The notes: generated by a model not told the origin, from the letters alone. A stretch of 12,490 nt of DNA from an uncultured Bacilli bacterium (GCA_944371685.1 CALVXV010000022.1:1-12490), one strand, 5' to 3'. Counted from the first letter of the stretch, positions 1 to 7,256 are shown. Program-made: numbers and translations.

Positions 1-1632
1 GATAGTAAAAGTGGTAATTTACTTGTTCGTAGTGGGATGATAAAAAAAGAGGCAAGTGGCGTTTATATGTTTATGCCTATGGGACTTAGAGTTAAGAGAA
101 AAATAGAAAATATTATTAGGGATGAAATGGATAAAGCGGGAGCTAATGAAGTTTTAATGCCGGCGTTAATACCTAGTGAAATTTTTCATAAGTCACATCG
201 TTATGATTCTTTTGGACCTGATATGTTTAAATTAAATGATAGAAATGATAGAGAGTTTTGTTTAGGACCAACTCATGAAGAATTATTTGTTATGGCGGCT
301 AAAGAAAAAATTAAATCTTATAGGGATATGCCATTTAATATTTATCAGATTCAAGATAAGTTTAGAGATGAGGCTAGACCACGTTTTGGATTAATTAGAA
401 CTAGAGAATTTACAATGAAGGATGCTTATAGTTTTGATACTAATAGTGAGACTGGTGAGGTTAGTTATCAAAAAATGGTTCAAGCTTATAAAAATTCATT
501 TGATAGAATGGGTATTGATTATAGAATTGTTCGTGCGGATACTGGAGTTATGGGCGGAGATTTGTCTGAAGAATTTCAAGCGGTTACGGATATTGGTGAA
601 GATATTTTAGTGATGTGTGATAGTTGTGATTTTGGATCTAATATCGAGGTTGCACCCGTGAAAGCGGAAGAGTTTTCAAAAGAAGAAGTTAAGAAAATTG
701 AACTTATAGAAACACCTGGTGTTAAAAGTATTGAGGATATAGTGTCATTTTTAAATATTGATGTTAAAAAAACAGTTAAGACGTTAGTTTATAATGTCGA
801 TGGTGAGGTTATATTTGCTTTAGTAAAAGGTGATAGGGATTTAAACGATACAAAGTTACGAAAGTTACTTAATGCTAGTAGTGTAGAGCTTGCTACTGAT
901 GATGAGTTAAAGAAGATTACTGATGCGTCTTTTGGTTCTTTAGGCCCAGTTGGTATTGATGTTAAAATTGTTATCGATAATGAGGTAGCTAATATGTGTA
1001 ATTTTGTATGTGGAGCTAATAAAACAGGTTATCATTACATCAATGTTAATTTGAGTGATTTTGATGTTTATATGCAAGGTGATATTGTTAATATTTGCGA
1101 AGGTGATACTTGTCCACATTGCTCTGGTAAAATTTACTTTAAAAAAGGTATTGAAATTGGTAATACATTTAAACTTGGTACCAAATATTCTGAGGCTTTG
1201 AATTTGAATTATTTAGATGAGGAAAATAAGTTAAAACCAGTATATATGGGATGCTATGGCATTGGAGTAGCTAGATGTATGGCAGCTATTGCTGAGCAAA
1301 AAGCTGATGAGCATGGTTTAGTATGGCCAGTTGCTATTGCCCCTTTTACAGTTGGAATTATAGTTATTAATATGAAAGATGAGGTTCAAAATAAGCTGGC
1401 TTTAGATTTATACGATGAATTTAATAAAATCGGTTTAGATGTTTTACTTGATGATAGAGATGAGAGGGCTGGAGTTAAGTTTAAAGATATGGAGTTGATT
1501 GGTGTTCCATATAGAATTACGGTTGGTAAAAAAGCTCAAGATGGAATATTAGAGTTAAAATCTCGCGATGGTAAGGTCTATAAGGAAATTTCTAAAGATA
1601 AAATTGTTGATGAAATTAAAAGTTATTTATAA
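1..1632 (+). CDS. proS: Prolyl-tRNA synthetase, 5'-truncated by window edge
   Basis: Class II aminoacyl-tRNA synthetase that charges tRNA-Pro with proline in the cytoplasm. The frame is open from base 1, and codons 1-12 already match the family (SGNLLVRSGMI), so the ATG at 37 is internal. Roughly the first 20 residues lie outside the window. Numbering from base 1, class II motif 2 is at 121-137 (FRDEARPRFGLIRTREF) and motif 3 at 417-425 (GCYGIGVAR). Between them, at about 236-400, is the inserted editing domain that hydrolyses mischarged Ala-tRNA-Pro, so this is the long bacterial type, like the roughly 565-residue B. subtilis enzyme. Pairs of CxxC cysteines (206/209 and 371/374) flank that insert. 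The anticodon-binding domain follows to the end (VGIIVIN... DERAGVKFKDMELIGVP). It ends in its own terminator. In better-known sporulators the gene before spoIIGA is often ftsZ, so this neighbour is a local arrangement. Confidence 0.97.
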   Translation, partial: DSKSGNLLVRSGMIKKEASGVYMFMPMGLRVKRKIENIIRDEMDKAGANEVLMPALIPSEIFHKSHRYDSFGPDMFKLNDRNDREFCLGPTHEELFVMAAKEKIKSYRDMPFNIYQIQDKFRDEARPRFGLIRTREFTMKDAYSFDTNSETGEVSYQKMVQAYKNSFDRMGIDYRIVRADTGVMGGDLSEEFQAVTDIGEDILVMCDSCDFGSNIEVAPVKAEEFSKEEVKKIELIETPGVKSIEDIVSFLNIDVKKTVKTLVYNVDGEVIFALVKGDRDLNDTKLRKLLNASSVELATDDELKKITDASFGSLGPVGIDVKIVIDNEVANMCNFVCGANKTGYHYINVNLSDFDVYMQGDIVNICEGDTCPHCSGKIYFKKGIEIGNTFKLGTKYSEALNLNYLDEENKLKPVYMGCYGIGVARCMAAIAEQKADEHGLVWPVAIAPFTVGIIVINMKDEVQNKLALDLYDEFNKIGLDVLLDDRDERAGVKFKDMELIGVPYRITVGKKAQDGILELKSRDGKVYKEISKDKIVDEIKSYL

Positions 1633-1634
1633 AT

Positions 1635-1667
1635 AAAAAATGACATTATATTTGTGTCATTTTTTTT
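1635..1667 (+). terminator. Intrinsic terminator of proS
   Basis: An 11-bp perfect stem (1635-1645 AAAAAATGACA with 1655-1665 TGTCATTTTTT) closes a 9-nt loop, and the T run continues to 1667. It begins three bases after the proS stop codon. The same bases also hold the -35-like part of the candidate spoIIGA promoter. Confidence 0.85.
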
Positions 1668-1672
1668 ATACT
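1640..1672 (+). promoter_or_regulatory. Candidate spoIIGA promoter with 21-bp spacer
   Basis: ATGACA at 1640-1645 (5/6 to TTGACA) and TATACT at 1667-1672 (5/6 to TATAAT) are separated by 21 bp. In B. subtilis the Spo0A-activated spoIIG promoter is known for sigma-A-like hexamers 22 bp apart, so the wide spacing is suggestive. No convincing 0A box (TGNCGAA) was found nearby, and transcription would start near 1679, leaving only about 9 nt of leader. Chance similarity in AT-rich DNA cannot be excluded. Confidence 0.4.
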
Positions 1673-1687
1673 GTTTTTGGTGGTGAT

Positions 1688-2458
1688 ATGACAGTTTATA
1701 TTGATGGGCTTTTGTTTTTGAATTTTTATTTAGATTTTTTGCTTTTACTTACTGTAGTTATTATTTTAAAGAGGAATGTTAGGATATTTAGAATTGTGTT
1801 AGGGGCTTTTACTGGTAGTTTAACTATTTTGGTTTTGTTTTTTGACATTACATCTTTACAGTTATTTTTTCTTAAGATTTATGTAAGTTTTATTATGTGT
1901 ATAGTATGCTTTGGATATAAAGATTTAAAAAGTTTTTTGATTAATGTAGGTTGTTTTTATATGATTAGTATTTTGCTTGGTGGTTTTTTATATGTTATTA
2001 ATGATAGTTTAGTTTATGATAATCATGGAATAGTATTTTTTAATAATGATTTTAGTTTAAATATTTTATTTTTAATTATAGTTTCGCCAATAGTTATGTT
2101 TTTATATGTAAAGCAGATAAAAATGTTTAAGAAGAAAATTAATTTTACTTTTAAAACAAATATTTATATAGGAAGAAAAGTTTTGCGTTTAAACGGATAT
2201 TTAGATAGTGGAAATGTTTTGAGTTATAAAAATAAGCCAGTAATTTTGACAAATATTGATAATAATTTTAGAAATAAAAAAATATATATTCCATATATTG
2301 TGATAGGAGGGACGGGTTTACTTGAATGTATAAAGGTTCGAAAGGTTGAAGTAGTAGGACTGGGTATTTTTGAAAATATTTATTTGGGTTTTAGTAAGGA
2401 TTTTAAGCTGTTTGGAGCAGATGTTTTATTAAATGGAATGATGAAAGGAGATATGTGA
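1688..2458 (+). CDS. spoIIGA: SpoIIGA, pro-sigma-E processing aspartic protease
   Basis: Membrane-bound protease of the sporulation septum that removes the pro-sequence of sigma-E in the mother cell after a signal from the forespore. It has 256 residues (B. subtilis about 309). The N-terminal half holds about five membrane segments (near 6-27, 35-54, 59-78, 84-104, 124-144). The C-terminal half is the protease domain, with the catalytic signature LDSGN (D173, equivalent to the essential Asp of the family's DTGN motif) and the following family pattern IPYIVIGGTGLL at about 201-212. I chose ATG 1688 because MTVYIDGLLFLNF matches the normal family start and GGTGGTGAT lies directly upstream, an 8/9 match to GGAGGTGAT. 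An in-frame ATG at 1640 lies inside the proS terminator and adds a non-conserved stretch. It overlaps sigE by one base (TGATG), so the protease and its substrate are coupled. Confidence 0.93.
   Translation: MTVYIDGLLFLNFYLDFLLLLTVVIILKRNVRIFRIVLGAFTGSLTILVLFFDITSLQLFFLKIYVSFIMCIVCFGYKDLKSFLINVGCFYMISILLGGFLYVINDSLVYDNHGIVFFNNDFSLNILFLIIVSPIVMFLYVKQIKMFKKKINFTFKTNIYIGRKVLRLNGYLDSGNVLSYKNKPVILTNIDNNFRNKKIYIPYIVIGGTGLLECIKVRKVEVVGLGIFENIYLGFSKDFKLFGADVLLNGMMKGDM
2444..2450 (+). promoter_or_regulatory. sigE ribosome binding site
   Basis: AAAGGAG lies inside the end of spoIIGA. It is 7 nt from ATG 2458 and only 4 nt from the in-frame GTG at 2455, which favours ATG 2458 as the sigE start. Confidence 0.75.
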
Positions 2459-3147
2459 TGATAAAGAGATTAATTTATTTAGTTAAAAGATTTTTTGAGA
2501 AGGATTTAATATTTTTTATTGGGAGTGCGGATAAACTTCCGGCTCCTTTATCTAAAGAAGATGAAATTAAATATGTTACTTTGTCAATGAATGGCGATAG
2601 TAAAGCAAGAAGTAAACTTATAGAGCATAATCTTCGTTTGGTTGTGTTTTTGGCTAAAAAATATGAAAATACAGGAGTTGATTTGGAAGATTTGGTTAGT
2701 ATTGGTAGTGTTGGATTAATTAAAGGGGTAAATACTTATAAGCTTAGTAAAAATATAAAATTAGCAACTTATGCATCTAGGTGTATTGATAATGAAATTT
2801 TGATGTTTCTTAGAAAAAATAAAAGAAGAAGGGGCGAAATTAGTTTTGAGGATAATTTGAGTTTTGATTCAGAGGGTAATGAATTACATTTAGAAGATGT
2901 TTTGGGAACAGATAGTGATATTGTGACAAAGGGTTTGGAGGAAGAAATAGAGAAAAAACTTTTATATGAAGAAATTGAAAAGTTAAATGAGCGGGATAAA
3001 AAAATAATGATTTTGCGATATGGACTTTATAATAGTGAGGAGATGACACAAAAGGATGTAGCAAGTTTACTTGGGATTAGTCAATCTTATATTTCAAGGA
3101 TAGAGAAAAAAGTGATTAGAAAATTAAAATTACTTGATAAAAAGTAA
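2458..3147 (+). CDS. sigE: RNA polymerase sporulation sigma factor sigma-E (pro-form)
   Basis: Sigma-70 family factor that directs early mother-cell transcription during sporulation. It has 229 residues (B. subtilis 239). Region 2 spans about 55-125 and contains KLATYASRCIDNEILMFLRK, nearly the B. subtilis sequence. The region 4 helix-turn-helix is at about 197-216 (TQKDVASLLGISQSYISR). The N-terminus is a basic, hydrophobic pro-sequence (MIKRLIYLVKRFFEKDLIFF) before the conserved IGSADKLPAPLS. Aligned by eye with B. subtilis, the cleavage region falls near residues 19-20, making the pro-sequence about eight residues shorter. Its presence shows that SpoIIGA activation is retained. A GTG at 2455 is the alternative start and would add one residue. 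No clear terminator follows, so transcripts may continue into the glycosyltransferase gene 45 nt downstream. Confidence 0.97.
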   Translation: MIKRLIYLVKRFFEKDLIFFIGSADKLPAPLSKEDEIKYVTLSMNGDSKARSKLIEHNLRLVVFLAKKYENTGVDLEDLVSIGSVGLIKGVNTYKLSKNIKLATYASRCIDNEILMFLRKNKRRRGEISFEDNLSFDSEGNELHLEDVLGTDSDIVTKGLEEEIEKKLLYEEIEKLNERDKKIMILRYGLYNSEEMTQKDVASLLGISQSYISRIEKKVIRKLKLLDKK

Positions 3148-3192
3148 ATAATTATATTTTATTATTTTCATATTCTATTATGGAGGGATATG

Positions 3193-4257
3193 ATGAAAGT
3201 ATGTGTTTATGCGATATGCAAAAATGAGGAAAAATTTGTCAGCAGGTGGTATGATTCGATGAAGGAGGCAGATAAGATATTTGTCTTAGATACGGGATCT
3301 ACTGATGGAAGTTTTGATGAATTAAAAAAATTAGGGGTAATAGTTAAAAGAGAAATTATTATGCCATGGCGATTTGATGAGGCGAGAAATAGGTCATTAG
3401 ATATGGTTGATGAAGATGCGGATATATGTGTGTGCACAGATTTAGATGAGATGTTTGAAAAAGGATGGCGTGATAAAGTAGAAAAAGCTTGGACTCAAGG
3501 TGTCACTAGACTTGGTTATACTTATAATTGGAGCTTAGATGATGATGGGCGACCGTTAGTTAGTTTTAATAGTGATAAGATTCATGCGAGAGTAGGATAT
3601 AGGTGGACACATCCGGTACATGAAGTTTTGAGTTATGATGGAGTGGAAGTTAGAAATTTGGATGAATCGATTGTGCTAAATCATTATCCAGATAGAGCGA
3701 AATCGAGGGGAAGTTATTTACCATTATTAGAATTATCAGTTAAGGAAGATCCACTTGACGATAGAAATACGCATTATTTAGGTAGAGAGTATATGTATTA
3801 TGAAAGATGGAATGAAGCGATTGATACTTTAATTTATCATTTAAGTTTAGAAAGAGCAGTTTGGAAAGATGAAAGATGTGCTTCTATGCGGTTTATTGGA
3901 AGATGTTATAAGCATTTGAATAGACCATTAGAAGCGCAGATGTGGTATAAAAAGGCGATAGATGAGGCACCACATTTAAAAGAGCCTTATAGTGAACTGG
4001 CATTATTTTATTATGAACAAGGCGAATATGCAAAAGCAGTACCTCTTTTTTTAAATGCTTTGAAAATAAAAAAAGGATATAAGAGTTATATTACGGAGTG
4101 GTTTAGTACTGATTTTAGTGTTTGTGATTTTTTATCTATTTGTTATTATAATATAGGTGATTATGATAAGGCTTTAGAGTATGTAGATAAGGCCCTTGAG
4201 ATTAAAGAAGATGAGAGGGTTTTAAAAAATAAAAAATTGATTATAGAAAAAATGTAA
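3193..4257 (+). CDS. Family 2 glycosyltransferase with C-terminal TPR repeats
   Basis: Predicted cytoplasmic GT-A fold glycosyltransferase of 354 residues that transfers a sugar from a nucleotide-sugar donor; the acceptor is unknown. Residues 1-165 form the catalytic domain, with the nucleotide-binding start ICKNEEKFVSRW (8-19), DTGSTDGS (33-40) and a DxD-type metal site DLDE (83-86). HPVHEV (140-145) and NHYPDR (163-168) are typical of this subfamily. Residues about 194-343 contain roughly four TPR-like helical pairs, the last being YYNIGDYDKALEYVDKALEI. I chose ATG 3193 because GGAGGG (3182-3187) is 5 nt away; ATG 3190 would leave only 2 nt. Similar GT2-TPR proteins occur in gut Firmicutes and in some of their phages. 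It interrupts the usual sigE-sigG adjacency. Whether it acts in sporulation, for example on a spore-surface glycan, cannot be told from sequence. Confidence 0.88.
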   Translation: MKVCVYAICKNEEKFVSRWYDSMKEADKIFVLDTGSTDGSFDELKKLGVIVKREIIMPWRFDEARNRSLDMVDEDADICVCTDLDEMFEKGWRDKVEKAWTQGVTRLGYTYNWSLDDDGRPLVSFNSDKIHARVGYRWTHPVHEVLSYDGVEVRNLDESIVLNHYPDRAKSRGSYLPLLELSVKEDPLDDRNTHYLGREYMYYERWNEAIDTLIYHLSLERAVWKDERCASMRFIGRCYKHLNRPLEAQMWYKKAIDEAPHLKEPYSELALFYYEQGEYAKAVPLFLNALKIKKGYKSYITEWFSTDFSVCDFLSICYYNIGDYDKALEYVDKALEIKEDERVLKNKKLIIEKM

Positions 4258-4298
4258 AAGATTTTTTTGAATGTCTTTTAAAAAGATAATATTTTAGA

Positions 4299-4304
4299 TA
4301 TAAT
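4299..4304 (+). promoter_or_regulatory. Possible -10 element upstream of the YitT-family gene
   Basis: A perfect TATAAT sits 21 nt upstream of ATG 4326, but no good -35 hexamer lies at 16-18 bp. AT-rich DNA yields such matches by chance, so it is only a candidate. Confidence 0.3.
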
Positions 4305-4325
4305 TGTAATATGGAGGTAGGAAAG

Positions 4326-5222
4326 ATGCAGAAAAGCAGTAAAATTTTGAATTTTGAATTTTGTTTATCACTTATTTTAATTACTTTGGGTGCAGTTATG
4401 GCTGCTTTGGCTTTGGAACTTATTTTAATTCCTAATTCGATGATCGACGGTGGTATGAATGGGGTTTCTATTATTTTAAATACCTTATTTGGTGGTTCAC
4501 TAGGTGTGATAATTTTTATTGTAAATTTACCATTTTTAATTTTAGGATATAAGCAACTTGGTAAGAAGTTTGTGTTTAAAGCCGGTTATGGTATGGTTCT
4601 TTTTAGTATTTTGCTTGAGGTGTTTGGTAATTATGAGCCACTTATTAATGATACTTTACTGGCAACTGTTTATGGAGGTATTTTACTTGGTGTAGGGTGC
4701 GGAATTATTATTAAAGAAGGTGGCTGTTTAGATGGGACAGAGATTGTAGCTATACTTGTTAATAGGAAGAAAAGTATTTCTGTAGGTCAAGTAGTTCTTT
4801 GCTTTAATGTTGTAATTTATGGGGCAGCTATTTTTGTGTTTGGAGCTGAAAGAGCATTATATTCTTTACTTACTTATTTTATTTCTTATAAGGTTATTGA
4901 TATGGTTTCTGATGGACTTAATAGTGCGAAAGCGGCTTTTATTATTACTGATGATGGAACAGAGATTGCGAGCGAGATATTAAAAAGACTTGGTAGAACT
5001 GTAACTGTATTATCTGGTGAGGGAATTATTTCTCATGGTGATAAGAGAGTTTTATATACAGTAATTACAAGATTTGAGGTATCTATTTTAAAAGATATTT
5101 TGAATGAGGTTGATGATTCATCATTTGTGACTGTTTTTGATGTATCAGAGATAATTGGTAATCATATTAAAAAAACGCCTAATCGTGTAAAGGTTGAAGG
5201 CGAGGACCGTCAAATTTTATGA
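4326..5222 (+). CDS. YitT family membrane protein (DUF161/DUF2179)
   Basis: Integral membrane protein of 298 residues. The function of this family, which is abundant in Firmicutes, is not established. Hydrophobic segments span about 13-35, 58-75, 87-103, 110-130, 154-173 and 176-195, with the family motif GGCLDGTEIVAILVNR at 132-147. The soluble C-terminus (about 225-285) is the DUF2179 domain: GRTVTVLSGEGIISHGDKR followed by VITRFEVSILKDILNEVD and ending FVTVFDVSEIIG. I chose ATG 4326 because GGAGG (4313-4317) is 8 nt upstream; the in-frame ATG at 4311 lies ahead of that site and would add MEVGK. The final codons and stop form the 5' arm and loop of a terminator, so transcription probably ends here. 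In Bacillus some paralogues have been linked to spore germination, but nothing here assigns that role. Confidence 0.92.
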   Translation: MQKSSKILNFEFCLSLILITLGAVMAALALELILIPNSMIDGGMNGVSIILNTLFGGSLGVIIFIVNLPFLILGYKQLGKKFVFKAGYGMVLFSILLEVFGNYEPLINDTLLATVYGGILLGVGCGIIIKEGGCLDGTEIVAILVNRKKSISVGQVVLCFNVVIYGAAIFVFGAERALYSLLTYFISYKVIDMVSDGLNSAKAAFIITDDGTEIASEILKRLGRTVTVLSGEGIISHGDKRVLYTVITRFEVSILKDILNEVDDSSFVTVFDVSEIIGNHIKKTPNRVKVEGEDRQIL

Positions 5223-5230
5223 CGGTTTTT
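5206..5230 (+). terminator. Terminator overlapping the stop codon of the YitT-family gene
   Basis: A 7-bp perfect stem (5206-5212 ACCGTCA with 5220-5226 TGACGGT) with a 7-nt loop is followed by T to 5230. The TGA stop (5220-5222) is part of the 3' arm. Confidence 0.8.
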
Positions 5231-5247
5231 GTTTGGCGTGATATAAT
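5219..5247 (+). promoter_or_regulatory. Extended -10 promoter for the PAP2 gene
   Basis: TGATATAAT at 5239-5247 is an extended -10 (TG, one base, TATAAT). Seventeen bases upstream, ATGACG (5219-5224, 4/6 to TTGACA) can act as -35 and lies in the 3' arm of the preceding terminator. Start is predicted near 5254, giving a leader of about 12 nt that contains GGTGAT (5257-5262) as a short Shine-Dalgarno match. Confidence 0.65.
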
Positions 5248-5265
5248 GAAATAGTTGGTGATTAG

Positions 5266-5883
5266 ATGAAAAAAATAAAATGGATATGTTTTTTAATTTT
5301 GTTTTTATGTTTTGTGATGGCTGCTTATTTAGTTTTAGAAGGTAAAACTGATAGTTTTGATAATTTTATTTATGGTATAGTTACATTTAATAAAAGTGAT
5401 TTTTTAACAGGTTTTTATAAGTTTATTACTTATTTTGCAAGTGAAGTAATGATTATTTTAGTGTCTTTATTTTTTTTACTATTAAAGAGAAAAAAATATG
5501 GTATGTTTGTTTTTTTAAATGCGGTTAATATTTTTGTTTTGAATGTTTGTTTAAAATTAATTTTTATGAGAGAAAGGCCGACTGATTTAATGATTATTAC
5601 AGGGTCTGGATATAGTTTTCCGTCTGGGCATGCGATGGCAGCTTTGGGATTTTATGGTTTTATTATTTATCTGATATGGAGTATGAATTTGGAAAAAAGG
5701 GCTAAAGTTGGATTTTCTGTTTTACTTGGTTTACTTATTTTAATGATTGGGGTAAGTAGAATATATTTAGGAGTACACTATGCGAGTGATGTTTTGGCTG
5801 GGTATTTGGCCAGTGGAGCTTATTTGATTTTATATATTACTTTAGTAAAAAGAATTTTAAAGAAGGAGACTTTGGATGATTAA
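5266..5883 (+). CDS. PAP2 family membrane phosphatase
   Basis: Multi-spanning lipid phosphatase of 205 residues, expected to dephosphorylate a lipid phosphate or pyrophosphate (phosphatidylglycerol phosphate, undecaprenyl pyrophosphate or phosphatidic acid) at the outer membrane face. All three family motifs are intact: K97-x6-R104-P105, P119-S-G-H122, and S164-R165-x5-H171-x3-D175, with H122 and H171 the expected catalytic histidines. About five or six hydrophobic segments are visible (near 5-24, 55-73, 79-100, 125-140, 148-164, 178-194). GGTGAT three bases before the ATG pairs with the 3' end of 16S rRNA, so the weak-looking ribosome site is acceptable. Its end overlaps the next gene by 8 bases, indicating coupling. 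The substrate cannot be decided here; undecaprenyl pyrophosphate recycling is plausible beside glycosyltransferases. Confidence 0.92.
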   Translation: MKKIKWICFLILFLCFVMAAYLVLEGKTDSFDNFIYGIVTFNKSDFLTGFYKFITYFASEVMIILVSLFFLLLKRKKYGMFVFLNAVNIFVLNVCLKLIFMRERPTDLMIITGSGYSFPSGHAMAALGFYGFIIYLIWSMNLEKRAKVGFSVLLGLLILMIGVSRIYLGVHYASDVLAGYLASGAYLILYITLVKRILKKETLDD

Positions 5884-6418
5884 AATTATTAAAAATTATT
5901 TAAAGCAAAATTTATTTTATGTATCGGTGATTATAACGGGAATTGTTAGTTTTCTTATGGGGTTATTTTATGTACTTTTAAAAAATGAATTGTTTGAAAT
6001 GACTTCTAGTAATTATTTAGAAGGTACTGGTGTTTTGGCAAATTATGTGACGGTATCTACTGATAGACCTAGTGGGGTTTATTATTTTTTGATTGGTTTA
6101 TTTTGTGCGTTTTTTTTCTTTTTGATAGTGTCTTTGATTTTGAAGGGGTATTTAAAAAAAGATTATTTTCAAATATTTAATTTGTTTGGAATTTTAAATG
6201 TTATATTAATGATATGTTTAATTTTAGGGGTTTGTTTTATTAATATATCAGTTTTATTTACTTATATTATTTTATTTGTTTTTTTGCTTTTTTATTTATT
6301 TGGTTTTTATAAAGTTTTGGATTTATTAAATATAGATAAGAGAAAAAAGATTTTTTCTTTATTGATATTTGTTTTGCCTATAATAATTATTTTATTGATT
6401 TTGAAATTATTTGTTTAA
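5876..6418 (+). CDS. Small multi-spanning membrane protein of unknown function
   Basis: No family recognised. It is 180 residues, strongly hydrophobic, with about five membrane segments (near 12-34, 66-89, 100-124, 126-148, 159-179). A hydrophilic, probably extracellular loop of about 30 residues (37-66) contains NYLEGTGVLANYVTV. The C-terminus is an almost uninterrupted Ile/Leu helix. The start at ATG 5876 is supported by AAGGAGA (5864-5870) 5 nt upstream. It overlaps the 3' end of the PAP2 gene by 8 bases, so the two are almost certainly co-translated and may act together at the membrane. No terminator follows; read-through reaches sigG 43 nt downstream unless blocked by the hairpin there. 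Confidence 0.8.
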   Translation: MIKIIKNYLKQNLFYVSVIITGIVSFLMGLFYVLLKNELFEMTSSNYLEGTGVLANYVTVSTDRPSGVYYFLIGLFCAFFFFLIVSLILKGYLKKDYFQIFNLFGILNVILMICLILGVCFINISVLFTYIILFVFLLFYLFGFYKVLDLLNIDKRKKIFSLLIFVLPIIIILLILKLFV

Positions 6419-6421
6419 ATT

Positions 6422-6457
6422 TTTTCCTTTTCCCTCATTATAATGGTGAAAGGAGAA
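6422..6457 (+). promoter_or_regulatory. Hairpin occluding the sigG ribosome binding site
   Basis: 6422-6434 (TTTTCCTTTTCCC) pairs with 6445-6457 (GGTGAAAGGAGAA): 12 pairs including two G-U, one C-U mismatch and a 10-nt loop. The 3' arm contains the whole Shine-Dalgarno AAAGGAG. No T run follows, so it is not a terminator. In read-through mRNA from upstream the site would be masked, while a transcript starting near 6451 would lack the 5' arm and be free. B. subtilis sigG mRNA also has secondary structure reported to limit translation. Confidence 0.6.
6436..6444 (+). promoter_or_regulatory. Candidate -10 region of sigG
   Basis: CATTATAAT contains TATAAT (6439-6444) and also CATTATA (6436-6442), which fits the sigma-G -10 consensus CATNMTA. 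No good -35 for sigma-A, sigma-F or sigma-G stands at the right distance, so which factor uses it is open. Start would be near 6451, about 11 nt before the ATG. Confidence 0.4.
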
Positions 6458-6461
6458 GATT

Positions 6462-7235
6462 ATGGCACGTGGCAAAGTAGAGATTGCGAACGTGAATACT
6501 GCGAATATTAAGGTTTTAAGTTTAGATGAACAGCTAGAATTATTTAAAAGATATCAAAGTGGTGATGTTTTGGCTAAAGAGGAGCTGATTAATGGTAATT
6601 TGAAACTGGTATTATCAGTTTTGAAAAACTTTACATTTAGAGCTATTGATTTAGATGATTTATTTCAAGTTGGGGTTATTGGTTTAATTAAGGCAATTGA
6701 TAACTTTGATTTAAAGCATGAAGTGCGTTTTAGTACTTATGCAGTACCAATGATATTAGGTGAGATAAAAAGGTATTTAAGGGATAATAGTAGCCTTAGA
6801 ATATCTAGGAGTATTAAAGATTTAGCTTATAAGGCTTTAAGAGTTAAAGAGGAGTTGACTTTTAAAAATAATAGGGAACCGTCGGCCGTTGAGATTGCAA
6901 GTGAGCTTAATTTACCGGAGTGGGAAGTGGTGCAAGCGTTAAATTCTTTGAAAGATACGGTTAGTATGTTTGAACCAATTTATAGTGATGGTGGTGATGT
7001 TATTTATTTGGCTGATCAGCTTTCAAATGACGATAGTGTTTATGATTTGGAAACTAAGATTGCGCTTAGGAAAGCTTTAATGGAAATTAAGGATAAAGAA
7101 AAATATATTATTATTCAAAGGTATATGATCGGAAAAACGCAAACTGAATTAGCTGAGGAAATTGGGATTAGTCAAGCTCAGATATCGAGGCTTGAGAAAA
7201 ATGGTTTAGCAAAGATAAAAAAAATGATTAAATAG
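6462..7235 (+). CDS. sigG: RNA polymerase sporulation sigma factor sigma-G
   Basis: Sigma-70 family factor that directs late forespore transcription. At 257 residues it is close to B. subtilis sigma-G (260) and matches it strongly along its length: an N-terminal MARGKVEI block, region 2 at about 44-110 (LDDLFQVGVIGLIKAIDNFDL, FSTYAVPMILGEIKRYLRD), region 3 with FEPIYSDGGD (170-179), and a region 4 helix-turn-helix at about 225-246 (KTQTELAEEIGISQAQISRL). N44 matches the asparagine (N45 in B. subtilis) linked to inhibition by CsfB/Gin and replaced by Glu in sigma-F, which supports sigma-G over sigma-F. It normally follows sigE directly; here four envelope-type genes separate them. It starts with ATG and a strong Shine-Dalgarno, but the latter is buried in a predicted hairpin. 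A terminator follows at once. Confidence 0.96.
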   Translation: MARGKVEIANVNTANIKVLSLDEQLELFKRYQSGDVLAKEELINGNLKLVLSVLKNFTFRAIDLDDLFQVGVIGLIKAIDNFDLKHEVRFSTYAVPMILGEIKRYLRDNSSLRISRSIKDLAYKALRVKEELTFKNNREPSAVEIASELNLPEWEVVQALNSLKDTVSMFEPIYSDGGDVIYLADQLSNDDSVYDLETKIALRKALMEIKDKEKYIIIQRYMIGKTQTELAEEIGISQAQISRLEKNGLAKIKKMIK

Positions 7236-7256
7236 ACATGCTTTGGCGTGTTTTTT
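7236..7256 (+). terminator. Terminator of sigG
   Basis: A 6-bp stem (7236-7241 ACATGC with 7246-7251 GCGTGT, one G-U pair) closes a TTTG tetraloop and is followed by a T run to 7256. It begins immediately after the TAG stop. Confidence 0.8.

Noticed and set aside
1640..1687. Longer spoIIGA starting at ATG 1640
   Set aside because: The ATG lies in the stem of the proS terminator, the extra 16 residues do not resemble the family, and ATG 1688 has a ribosome site and the conserved start.
2840..3064. Minus-strand open frames, for example 2840-3064, 3207-3437 and 8388-8636
   Set aside because: They are antisense shadows of sigE, the GT2 gene and the serine hydrolase gene, with no ribosome sites or recognisable protein features.
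3148..3189. AT-rich possible terminator after sigE
   Set aside because: Only short A/T pairings without a clear T-run end; not better than expected for this composition.
4256..4285. AAAAGA/TCTTTT hairpin after the GT2 gene
   Set aside because: The T run is in the loop and not after the stem, and the 3' arm pairs equally well with the following AAAAAGA; no convincing terminator.
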